Assembly (NCBI RefSeq): GCF_900230185.1
Contig: NZ_OCSR01000002.1
Coordinates: forward strand, 2,232,001-2,296,000
DNA from: Burkholderia sp. OK233
Lineage (GTDB): Bacteria > Pseudomonadota > Gammaproteobacteria > Burkholderiales > Burkholderiaceae
Direction of reading: 5' to 3'
DNA: 64,000 nucleotides
Each line of letters starts with the position of its first letter. Position 1 is the first letter of the stretch. The notes under the pieces were generated by a model. It did no database searches and was not told the DNA's origin. It saw only the letters and a program-made list of their open reading frames with translations. The translations under genes were made by a program, and so were the position numbers. Shown here one piece after another: positions 53,972-61,432 of the stretch.

Positions 53972-54436
53972 ATGACACAAAAAATCGAAGTGGATATCGG
54001 CGAGCTTCGGCAGATCACGTCGTGGCTGGCGGCGGTCGATATCGAGTTCATCGAAATCAGCAAGCCCGGGGCGACGGTTCGGTTGACGATGGAGCAGGCG
54101 TCTTGCTCGGTCGGTGCGGATGCGCCGGCGCCGGCGGTTTCGGCTCTGGTTGCTGGGGGGCTCGCGCGCGCAGCGGAAGCCGTGCAGACCCAGGCCGTCA
54201 GCATCACCGCGAAGTCGGCCGGCATCTTTCTGTCGACGCATCCGGCACGTTCAACGCCTTTAGTCAGCGCGGGCGATCGCGTCAAACCTGGCGACATAGT
54301 CGGCTTGCTGCAGATCGCGCAATTGTGTGTGCCGGTGGTCGCGTCGGCGGATGGCGTGGTGATGCGGTTGTGCGCCGCGCATGGCACAACGGTCGGTTAT
54401 GGAACGCCCTTGCTCGAACTCTCGCCGGCGACGTAG
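53972..54436 (+). CDS. Carrier-like protein without the biotin lysine
   Basis: 154 residues. Its N-terminus (about 1-42) resembles AccB, and residues 78-152 fit a biotinyl/lipoyl domain (ITAKSAGIFLSTHPARSTPLVSAGDRVKPGD, split at PLVSAGDRVKPGD, and ADGVVMRLCAAHGTTVGYG). Where the neighbour AccB has EAMKM with K131, this protein has QIAQL, so the acceptor lysine position is Gln (Q117). It cannot be biotinylated there. Such proteins recur next to pxp/acc genes; a scaffolding or regulatory role is inferred. It begins 3 bases after pxpC. Confidence 0.85.
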   Translation: MTQKIEVDIGELRQITSWLAAVDIEFIEISKPGATVRLTMEQASCSVGADAPAPAVSALVAGGLARAAEAVQTQAVSITAKSAGIFLSTHPARSTPLVSAGDRVKPGDIVGLLQIAQLCVPVVASADGVVMRLCAAHGTTVGYGTPLLELSPAT

Positions 54437-54521
54437 ACGCATATCGACAGATAGAAACTGAGCTGGCGTGGTCCGCTGCGGATAGCCCGGCACAGATCGC
54501 TTAAAGAATGGAGAGTGGATT

Positions 54522-55289
54522 GTGGAAATCGACCTGAACGCGGACCTCGGCGAAGGCTTTGGACCCTATCAAATGGGCGAAGACGAAGCGATGCTCGATA
54601 TCGTGTCGTCCGCCAACGTCGCATGCGGCTATCACGCGGGCGACCCGGTCATCATGGACAAGACGGTGCGGATGGCCCTGGCGCGCCAGATCGACGTCGG
54701 CGCGCATGTCGGCTTTCCCGACCTGATGGGCTTCGGCCGGCGGCAGATTCAGGTGGACCCGCTTGAACTCGCGAATTACGTGGTGTATCAGATGGGCGCG
54801 CTTGCGGGCATCGCGAAGCGGGCCGGACATCGCGTCACGCACATGAGCTTTCACGGCGCGTTGGGCAACATGGCTGCGGCATCGTATGAACTGGCCGAGC
54901 CGCTGGTGCGGGCGCTCGCCGAATTCGATCGCGATCTGATCATCAGCGTTTCGACGAACACGGAAATCGAACGGGCTGCCGATCACATCGGGATGCGCAC
55001 GGCCAACACGTTTCTCGCCGACCGTGCCTACGACGATCAGGGCGCGCTCGTGTCGCGCAAGCTGGAAGGCGCGATCATCAAGGACCGCGCGGCCGTCCTC
55101 GCACGCGTCAAGGAGTTGCTCGAAGACGGCACGATCACGACGATCACGGGCAACAAGCTCAAGGTCGCGGTCCAATCGATCCTGCTGCATGGCGATACGC
55201 CCGGTGCCGTCGAACTCGCGCGCACGGTGCGCGGCGTGATCGAATCGGCGGGCGGCCGGGTCGTGCCGGTGTCGAAGCTCGTACGCTAG
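54522..55289 (+). CDS. pxpA: PxpA, 5-oxoprolinase subunit (LamB/YcsF family)
   Basis: 255 residues from GTG 54522, with GGAG at 54510-54513. LamB/YcsF features: NADLGEGFGPYQMGEDEAML, VACGYHAGDP, GAHVGFPDLMGFGRR and HMSFHGALGNM, including the conserved His/Asp residues of the family. PxpA with PxpB and PxpC splits ATP to open 5-oxoproline to glutamate in known bacteria. It ends a six-gene set. The spacing of 85 bases from the previous gene suggests it could also have its own start signals. Confidence 0.92.
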   Translation: MEIDLNADLGEGFGPYQMGEDEAMLDIVSSANVACGYHAGDPVIMDKTVRMALARQIDVGAHVGFPDLMGFGRRQIQVDPLELANYVVYQMGALAGIAKRAGHRVTHMSFHGALGNMAAASYELAEPLVRALAEFDRDLIISVSTNTEIERAADHIGMRTANTFLADRAYDDQGALVSRKLEGAIIKDRAAVLARVKELLEDGTITTITGNKLKVAVQSILLHGDTPGAVELARTVRGVIESAGGRVVPVSKLVR

Positions 55290-55301
55290 GCGCGCGTCGG
55301 C

Positions 55302-55334
55302 CAACCTGCATCGAGCAACCTGCATCGATCAACC
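55302..55334. repeat. 14-bp tandem repeat
   Basis: CAACCTGCATCGAG at 55302, CAACCTGCATCGAT at 55316, then CAACC. It lies between the pxpA stop and copy B of the shared promoter. Confidence 0.75.
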
Positions 55335-55344
55335 ATAAGCCAGT

Positions 55345-55402
55345 CTTATCGCCACAAAGCCAATCCGTCTTTGCCCCACGTTTTCACGGCGTATACATTG
55401 GT
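55345..55402 (+). promoter_or_regulatory. Shared promoter element (copy B) upstream of the YdfG-like gene
   Basis: 44 of 58 bases identical to copy A without gaps. -10-like TATACA at 55392-55397, 16 bases after TTTGCC. It lies 59 bases before the SDR start. Confidence 0.7.
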
Positions 55403-55461
55403 AACAGGCTTATCGCACGCCTCAAAGGGCGACAGTTCAGAACTACAGATAGAGGTCATTC

Positions 55462-56220
55462 ATGCCGTTTTCAGACTATAAGACCGCGCTGGTGACAGGC
55501 GCTTCGACCGGAATGGGCGCTGCGATCGTCGAGCGCTTCTGCCGTGAAGGACTCGAAGTGCATGCGCTCGCCCGCAACGCGGATCGTCTGAATGAACTGG
55601 CGGAGCGAACCGGTTGCATCCCGCACGCGATCGACGTGTGCGATCTGCCGGCCGTCACGAAACTGACGCAGGACGTGCAGTTCGATATCGTCGTGAACAA
55701 CGCCGGCGTATCGACCAAAGGCTCGATTCTGGACGCCGCTGCCGCAGACATCGACCTTCAGGTGGAAGTCAACCTGCAAGCCGTTCTGCACATCGTGCGG
55801 CTCACCATGCCGGGTATGGTTGCCCGCGATCGCGGTCATATCGTCAACATCAGTTCGATCGCGGGGATCTACACCTTCAACGGCAACTCCATTTACTCCG
55901 CGACGAAGGCGGGCATCCATGCGTTGTCGCGTCAGTTGCGAGTGGATGTGACCGGCAGGCGCGTACGCGTGACGGAGATCTGTCCGGGCCGTGTCGCCAC
56001 CGATATTTTTGGCCACGTGCATGGCGATATCGAGGCGGCGCGCAAGCAATTCATCGACGGCTTCGAGCTGCCGCTGCCGTCCGATATTGCCGACGCCATC
56101 GCCTTTGCGATCGCCGCGCCGCTCGCGGTCAACATCAGCAATATGGAAATCCTGCCCACGCTGCAGGTGCCGGGCGGGCTGACGACGATCAAACGCGATC
56201 CGGCCGATCACAACGAGTAA
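55462..56220 (+). CDS. YdfG-like SDR (3-hydroxy acid dehydrogenase type)
   Basis: 252 residues. Classical SDR with ALVTGASTGMGAAIVE, NNAG, the catalytic Ser in NISSIAGIYTF and Tyr-Lys in YSATK. C-terminal VNISNMEILPT matches the YdfG/L-allo-threonine/3-hydroxypropionate dehydrogenase group, where it is QVNVNEIEIMPV. By family it oxidises 3-hydroxy acids or L-allo-threonine with NADP. First gene of a two-gene unit; the dehydrogenase at 56253 starts 32 bases later. It carries promoter copy B. Confidence 0.85.
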   Translation: MPFSDYKTALVTGASTGMGAAIVERFCREGLEVHALARNADRLNELAERTGCIPHAIDVCDLPAVTKLTQDVQFDIVVNNAGVSTKGSILDAAAADIDLQVEVNLQAVLHIVRLTMPGMVARDRGHIVNISSIAGIYTFNGNSIYSATKAGIHALSRQLRVDVTGRRVRVTEICPGRVATDIFGHVHGDIEAARKQFIDGFELPLPSDIADAIAFAIAAPLAVNISNMEILPTLQVPGGLTTIKRDPADHNE

Positions 56221-56252
56221 GTGCAAACCAGAGTTCAACAAGGAGGTTTTCC

Positions 56253-57263
56253 ATGCGTGCATCGGTACTGGTTACCCGTGCGTCATTTCCGGATATCGTC
56301 GATCGCCTGCGCGCGAACTTCGAGGTGACCGACAACCCGGTCGACACGATCTGGACGCAACCAGAGCTGATTGCCAGGCTGCAAGGCAAGGTGGGGGCCA
56401 TGACGGCCGGCAGCGACCGGATCGACGCGACCTTGCTCGACGCTTGCCCGCAGCTGAAGGCGGTATGCAACATCGGCGTGGGCTACAACAACGTCGACGT
56501 GGAAGCCTGTACCGCGCGTGGCGTGCTGGTGACGAATACACCGGACGTCCTGACAGATACCACCGCCGACTTCGGCTTCGCGCTGATGATGGCAACGGCG
56601 CGGCGCATCACCGAGTCGGAACACTTCCTGCGCGCCGGCGAATGGACCAAAACCGGACGCTACGACATGTTCGTCGGCAACGACGTGCATGGTTCGACAC
56701 TCGGCATTCTCGGCATGGGACGTATCGGCCAGGCCATCGCGCGACGTGGCGCATTCGGCTTCGGCATGCGCGTGATCTATCACAATCGCTCGCAACTGGC
56801 GCCGGATGTCGAGGAGAGCTGCCGGGCGCGTTATGTCGACAAGGAAACGTTGTTGCGCGAGTCGGATCACCTGATCGTCGTGGTGCCTTACTCGGCCAGC
56901 TCGCACCACGCGATTGGCGCGGCGGAGCTCAAGCAGATGAAATCGTCCGCCACGCTGACCAACATCGCGCGTGGCGGCGTGGTGGACGATGCCGCTTTGG
57001 CTGTGGCGCTGAACGAAGGCAGCATCGCGGCGGCCGGTCTGGATGTATTCGAAGGCGAGCCGGTTATCTGCCCGGCGCTTCTTGCGCAAAAGAATGTGGT
57101 GCTCACGCCGCATATCGGCAGCGCGTCTGTCAGCACACGGCGTGCGATGGCCGCGCTTTGCGCAGACAATTTGATCGCCGCTCTAGGGTACGGCGCAGCG
57201 GCCGGCAAGCCGCCGACACCGGTGAACCCGCAGGTGCTGACGCGCCCGACAGCCACAGCCTGA
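56253..57263 (+). CDS. 2-hydroxyacid dehydrogenase, GhrB/2-ketogluconate reductase-like
   Basis: 336 residues from ATG 56253 with AGGAGG at 56241-56246; the open frame extends left to 55614 only as an overlap with the SDR gene. NAD site LGILGMGRIGQA, catalytic Arg in NIARGGVVDD, Glu in FEGEPVI and His in LTPHIGSAS. Opening GAMTAGSDRIDATLL and VGYNNVDVEACTARG match the GhrB/TkrA group that reduces glyoxylate, hydroxypyruvate or 2-ketogluconate. A palindrome at 57271-57292 follows the stop. Confidence 0.9.
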   Translation: MRASVLVTRASFPDIVDRLRANFEVTDNPVDTIWTQPELIARLQGKVGAMTAGSDRIDATLLDACPQLKAVCNIGVGYNNVDVEACTARGVLVTNTPDVLTDTTADFGFALMMATARRITESEHFLRAGEWTKTGRYDMFVGNDVHGSTLGILGMGRIGQAIARRGAFGFGMRVIYHNRSQLAPDVEESCRARYVDKETLLRESDHLIVVVPYSASSHHAIGAAELKQMKSSATLTNIARGGVVDDAALAVALNEGSIAAAGLDVFEGEPVICPALLAQKNVVLTPHIGSASVSTRRAMAALCADNLIAALGYGAAAGKPPTPVNPQVLTRPTATA

Positions 57264-57270
57264 ACGATGA

Positions 57271-57292
57271 CCGGCGCAGCATGCTGCGCCGG
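57271..57292. terminator. Perfect 22-base palindrome
   Basis: CCGGCGCAGC, centre AT, GCTGCGCCGG; 7 bases after the dehydrogenase stop. Either a GC hairpin acting in termination or RNA stability, or an operator. No clear T-run. Confidence 0.5.
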
Positions 57293-57465
57293 CGTAATGC
57301 CGCCGTTGTTTCTCAAGCGTGAGCGCTCCGATGGAGGAGCGCACCACTGACGATGAGGTGCCCGCAGAGGCGCTGCATACTGGAGACAAACACCATGCAC
57401 AACCACGCCTGTCGCACTGCCGCACACCGTTCCGATTCATCATTCCCGAAACTTATTGCACCAGA

Positions 57466-57492
57466 AGAAAGGCCTCTGCAACGGCCTTTTTT
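57466..57492 (+). terminator. Rho-independent terminator
   Basis: AAAGGCC, loop TCTGCAAC, GGCCTTT running into TTTTTT in total. About 200 bases after the 2-hydroxyacid dehydrogenase. Confidence 0.75.
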
Positions 57493-57611
57493 CGCGAGCT
57501 AGTATCAATTCAACACGGAAGTCAATGACGGCTTCCGGGGGATGACGATGCTGCCGCAGGTCGAGTCAGACCGGGATCATCGCTTCGATCCGAATCATTG
57601 GGACGTGCAAC

Positions 57612-58313
57612 ATGAAACTTCACTTTGACCTGGCGACGGTGCTGCGAGGCGACTATGGGGCGCTGTTTCTCCATGGGATCGAGCTCACCCTCGCGATGGC
57701 CGCGCTGGCGTGGATGCTCTCGCTGGTCGTGGGCATTCTCCTCACGCTGATCCGCCTGACCAACAATCGCCTCGCGACGGCCTTCGTCGCGTCATTCGTG
57801 GCCTACCATCGCAATGTGCCGATGCTAGTCCAGATCCTGTTCTGGTACTTCGGCATTTCGAACATCCTGCCCGAATCGTTGCAGACGCTGCTGAACCACT
57901 ACAACGGCCAGTTCATTTTTGCGGTCGTGGCGATCGGCTTGTGCAGTGCAGCCTATCTCTCCGAGGATATCCGCAGCGGCTTGCGTGCGATTCCTTATGG
58001 TCAGTACGAAGCTTCGCGTGCGCTAGGCCTGAACTTCCTGAACGGCATGCGTTTCGTCGTGCTTCCGCAAGCGTTGCGCAATGCAATTCCGCCGATGGTC
58101 AATCACGCGGTCCTACTGTTCAAGAACACGAGTCTCGCGATGGCGATCGGCGCGGCGGAGCTGACCTATGTCACCCGGCAGATCGAGAACGAAACCTTCC
58201 TGTCTTTCGAGTCGTATTTCATCGCCACGGCGGTGTATCTCGGCCTCTCCCTCGTCATCATGCTGTGCGGCGCCAAAATCGCGATGCACTACCGCATTCC
58301 GGGAGTGAAGTGA
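57612..58313 (+). CDS. Polar amino-acid ABC transporter permease 1 (GltJ-like)
   Basis: 233 residues, about five to six membrane segments, with the HisM/GltJ-type coupling loop YGQYEASRALGLNFLNGMRFVVLPQALRNAIPP (read from QYEASRALGLNF). It belongs to the polar amino-acid (PAAT) type. The next permease starts 1 base after its stop. With the second permease, ATPase and binding protein it makes a complete importer, probably for glutamate/aspartate-like or other acidic amino acids. Confidence 0.92.
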   Translation: MKLHFDLATVLRGDYGALFLHGIELTLAMAALAWMLSLVVGILLTLIRLTNNRLATAFVASFVAYHRNVPMLVQILFWYFGISNILPESLQTLLNHYNGQFIFAVVAIGLCSAAYLSEDIRSGLRAIPYGQYEASRALGLNFLNGMRFVVLPQALRNAIPPMVNHAVLLFKNTSLAMAIGAAELTYVTRQIENETFLSFESYFIATAVYLGLSLVIMLCGAKIAMHYRIPGVK

Positions 58314-58314
58314 C

Positions 58315-59064
58315 ATGTTCGATATCCTGCGCGACAACTGGACACTGCTGCTCATCGGACAGTATCCGCATGGCCCGCTAGGCGGCATCGTGCTGACGAT
58401 ATTGCTGTCGCTTTCAGCACTCGTCATCGCATTTCCCCTGGGTATCCTGGTCGCCCTGGCACGCATCAGCCCTTTCCGGTTTCTGCGGGCGCCGGCCACA
58501 GGTCTCGTCTACATGGTGCGGGGTATCCCGCTCCTGATGGTGATCTTCTGGGTCTACTTTCTCGTGCCTGTTCTAACCGGCTATCCGGTCACGGGGTTTG
58601 TCACGATGCTGTGCGCGCTCGTCATCTATGACTCGGCTTATCTCGGGGAAATCATCCGTGCGGGCATCGAGGGTTTGCCGAAAGGGCAGACCGAAGCCTC
58701 GAGAGCGCTCGGCATGAGCTACATGAAGACCATGCGCGCGGTCATCCTGCCGCAGGCGCTTTACAACGTGGTGCCGAGCATGGTCACGCAGTTCGTATCG
58801 ACGATCAAGGAAACCTCGCTGGGTTACATCATCAACGTCCAGGAAATCTCCTTCGCGGCGGATCAGATCAACAACCGGCTGCTGACGAAGCCCTTTTCCG
58901 TGTACCTGATTCTCGCCTTGAGTTACTTCGCGCTGTGTTACGCGCTCACACAGCTTGCGCAGTATCTGGAGCGGCGCGTGACGCGCAAGCGGGCAGGCGT
59001 TGCATCGAAGACCCAGAAGGCGGCCAACGTTGCGCTGACCGATCCGCTGCCCACCGAGAACTAG
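58315..59064 (+). CDS. Polar amino-acid ABC transporter permease 2 (GltK-like)
   Basis: 249 residues with membrane segments and the EAA-type loop KGQTEASRALGMSYMKTMRAVILPQALYNV (core QTEASRALGMSY). Partner of the permease at 57612, forming a heterodimer. It has a hydrophilic basic C-terminal tail. The ATPase gene follows after 27 bases. Confidence 0.92.
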   Translation: MFDILRDNWTLLLIGQYPHGPLGGIVLTILLSLSALVIAFPLGILVALARISPFRFLRAPATGLVYMVRGIPLLMVIFWVYFLVPVLTGYPVTGFVTMLCALVIYDSAYLGEIIRAGIEGLPKGQTEASRALGMSYMKTMRAVILPQALYNVVPSMVTQFVSTIKETSLGYIINVQEISFAADQINNRLLTKPFSVYLILALSYFALCYALTQLAQYLERRVTRKRAGVASKTQKAANVALTDPLPTEN

Positions 59065-59091
59065 GCGCTCAATCACTTCGAGGTATTTCGC

Positions 59092-59820
59092 ATGATCAAG
59101 TTTTCCAGCGTCAACAAATGGTACGGCGAATATCACGCTCTCGTGGACGTGAACGCCGAAGTTCGCAAAGGCGAAGTCGTGGTGGTCTGCGGACCATCAG
59201 GATCGGGTAAGTCGACACTGATTCGCACCGTCAACCGGCTCGAGGAGATCAACCGTGGGCAGATCTTCTTCGATGGCCAGAACATTCACGACAAGAAGCT
59301 GGGTCTGAATTCTTACCGTAGCCGTGTCGGCTTCGTGTTTCAGCAATTCAACCTGTTTCCGCATCTGTCGGTGCTGGACAACATCACGCTTTCGCCGATG
59401 CGTGTGCACGGACTCAAGCGCGCGGAAGCGGAACGTAAAGCGGCGGACTTGCTCGCGCGCGTCGGTCTGTCGAACAAGGCCAGTGCGTTTCCGCCGCAAT
59501 TGTCCGGCGGTCAGCAGCAGCGCGTGGCGATTGCGAGAGCGCTGGCGATGGACCCGCCGGCAATGTTGTTCGACGAGCCCACCAGTGCGCTCGATCCGGA
59601 GATGGTCGGCGAAGTGTTGAACGTGATGAAGAGCCTCGCGCAGGAAGGCATGACGATGATGTGCGTCACGCATGAGATGGGGTTTGCTCGCGAGGTTGCC
59701 GATCGCGTCTGGTTTATGGACGCAGGGAAGATTCTCGAAACGGCGGAGCCGGAGGAGTTCTTCTTGCGCCCGAAACACGAGCGGGCGCAGCGATTCCTGT
59801 CCGATCTTCGCTCGCATTGA
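59092..59820 (+). CDS. Polar amino-acid ABC transporter ATPase (GltL-like)
   Basis: 242 residues. Walker A GPSGSGKST, Q-loop FVFQQFNLFP, signature LSGGQQQRVAIARAL, Walker B MLFDEPTSALDPE, His switch VTHEMGF. Typical of GlnQ/GltL amino-acid importer ATPases. Confidence 0.95.
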   Translation: MIKFSSVNKWYGEYHALVDVNAEVRKGEVVVVCGPSGSGKSTLIRTVNRLEEINRGQIFFDGQNIHDKKLGLNSYRSRVGFVFQQFNLFPHLSVLDNITLSPMRVHGLKRAEAERKAADLLARVGLSNKASAFPPQLSGGQQQRVAIARALAMDPPAMLFDEPTSALDPEMVGEVLNVMKSLAQEGMTMMCVTHEMGFAREVADRVWFMDAGKILETAEPEEFFLRPKHERAQRFLSDLRSH

Positions 59821-59929
59821 GGCAAGCAAGGCGGTATTGCTTTCGCGACACAAATACAGATTCAGATTCGGTTTGACCACCGTTGATCAGCAGTCGATTG
59901 CTTTACACATAAACTTCAGGAGCATCACG

Positions 59930-60778
59930 ATGCAGGTAAAGAAGATTTTCGCGGGGATGTTGGTCGTTGGCGGTGCGGTTGCATCGATTGCCCCGGCACA
60001 TGCTGATCAATTGGCCGATATCAAGGGCCGTGGCGAGTTGAGCTGCGGTGTGTATTCGAACGTCGAGCCGTTCTCGTATCCCAATGCGCAGACGCGCCAG
60101 CTCGAAGGCATGGACGTGGACCTGTGCAACGCGGTGGCAAAACAGTTGGGCGTGAAGGCGAAGCTCGAACCGTTGGCGGTCGAGGCGCGGATTCCGCAAT
60201 TGAAGTTGGGGCGTGTCGACATTGTGGTTGCCAACCTCGCCTACACCAAAACCCGCGCTACGCAGATCGCCTTTAGCGACTCGTACTACTCCACCAAGGA
60301 AGTCCTTGTCGTGAAGAAAGCCGACGCGAGCAAGAAACTGACCGATTTCGCGGGTCAGAAAATCAGCGCTGCGGACGGCTCCACGTCCGCTCAGTCGATT
60401 CCCATTTCGATCAAGGATGGCCAGGCAGTGACGTTTCACGATACCAGCTCGGCTTTTCTCGCACTCGAGCAGAACAAGGTCAAAGGCTTCGTGACCAATC
60501 AGATGACGGCCACGAAGATCGCGAAGCAGGTGGACGGCACAGATGGCGCGGTGGCTATTGCGTCGGAGCCGATGCTGATCGAGCCGATCGCGGTGGGCTT
60601 GCGCCAGAACGAACCGGCGATGGTGAGCGCGGTCAACAAGGCCCTGGCGACGATGGAACAGAGTGGCGAGATGAGCGGTATCTTCAACAAGTGGCTTGGA
60701 CCGAAGACGCCTTATGGCCTGACCCGGACCGACAAGGTCACGCCGATCGACCAACTTAAGTTCACGCCGGTGTCCTGA
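59930..60778 (+). CDS. Polar amino-acid ABC transporter binding protein
   Basis: 282 residues from ATG 59930 (AGGAG at 59918-59922); the longer frame to 59672 is a shadow of the ATPase gene. Signal peptide with cleavage after AHA near residue 25. SBP family 3: ELSCGVYSNVEPFSY, LEGMDVDLCNAVAKQLG, ARIPQLKLGRVDIVVANLAYT, and GRVD/FSDSYY. It supplies the periplasmic ligand site; the exact amino acid is not clear. A hairpin follows at 60800-60823. Confidence 0.92.
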   Translation: MQVKKIFAGMLVVGGAVASIAPAHADQLADIKGRGELSCGVYSNVEPFSYPNAQTRQLEGMDVDLCNAVAKQLGVKAKLEPLAVEARIPQLKLGRVDIVVANLAYTKTRATQIAFSDSYYSTKEVLVVKKADASKKLTDFAGQKISAADGSTSAQSIPISIKDGQAVTFHDTSSAFLALEQNKVKGFVTNQMTATKIAKQVDGTDGAVAIASEPMLIEPIAVGLRQNEPAMVSAVNKALATMEQSGEMSGIFNKWLGPKTPYGLTRTDKVTPIDQLKFTPVS

Positions 60779-60799
60779 GGCGGAAAGCGTGTGATGCAG

Positions 60800-60823
60800 C
60801 GGCGCGCTTTCATCCGCGCGCCG
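60800..60823 (+). terminator. GC hairpin after the ABC operon
   Basis: CGGCGCGC, loop TTTCATCC, GCGCGCCG: an 8-bp perfect stem starting 22 bases after the binding-protein stop. No T-run. Confidence 0.5.
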
Positions 60824-60891
60824 TTGCCTGTTGAATGGCCGGCGCGATTCTGTGGATCGCGTGCCGGGACAATGTGGCTGGATTTTGCAAC

Positions 60892-61431
60892 GTGACACAT
60901 AAAATAGTGGTGATGGGCGTGTCGGGCTCGGGCAAGTCGACACTTGCACGCGAGTTGGCCGTGGCGCTGGAGGGCGTTTTCATCGAAGGAGACGAGCATC
61001 ACTCGGCGGAAAGCCGTGACAAGATGTGCCGCGGAATCGCGTTGTGCGATAGTGACCGCGAGCCGTGGCTGGACCGCCTCGCCGAGCAGGTGGATGATAT
61101 GCATGGGACGGCCGTGCTGTCCTGTTCCGCGTTGAGACGTCGCTATCGGGAGCGCATGCGCGCGCGTGTCGCCGGGCTGAGATTTGTGTTTCTCGACATC
61201 ACTTTGTCCGCAGCGGTTGCACGGGTTTCTGGGCGGCCGGATCATGAGTTTCCAGCGACCTTGGTCGCGGATCAATTCGCAACGCTCGAGTCGCCTGTTG
61301 GTGAAGATGGTGTGCTCCACCTTTCTGCTTTGCAGGACAGCGCATGCAGTCTGAGAGAGGTCGTGCGATGGCTAGGCGAATCGGATAGCGCTGGATGGAA
61401 GTCGGACGAACTAGAGTCAAAGAGGAGTTGA
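60892..61431 (+). CDS. gntK: Gluconokinase
   Basis: 179 residues from GTG 60892; an ATG at 60835 would add 19 residues without a family match. P-loop MGVSGSGKST, then EGDEHHSAESRDKMCRGIALCDSDREPWL (core EGDEHHSAESRDKM), the gluconate kinase signature, and SCSALRRRYRERMR. It phosphorylates gluconate to 6-phosphogluconate with ATP. The IdnO-like SDR starts 1 base after its stop, so the two are co-translated. No good ribosome site is seen, so the start is uncertain. Confidence 0.85.
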   Translation: MTHKIVVMGVSGSGKSTLARELAVALEGVFIEGDEHHSAESRDKMCRGIALCDSDREPWLDRLAEQVDDMHGTAVLSCSALRRRYRERMRARVAGLRFVFLDITLSAAVARVSGRPDHEFPATLVADQFATLESPVGEDGVLHLSALQDSACSLREVVRWLGESDSAGWKSDELESKRS

Positions 61432-61432
61432 G

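Larger units (their letters stand above)
57264..57611. other. 348-base intergenic region
   Basis: It holds a palindrome (57271-57292), a rho-independent terminator (57466-57492) and the leader of the ABC transporter operon. No further gene seen. Confidence 0.6.

Noticed and set aside
55614..56252. Upstream extension of the 2-hydroxyacid dehydrogenase frame
   Set aside because: Lies in a second frame of the SDR gene; AGGAGG at 56241 supports 56253.
57319..57528. 69-codon frame between the dehydrogenase and the ABC operon
   Set aside because: It reads through the terminator at 57466-57492 and shows no motif.
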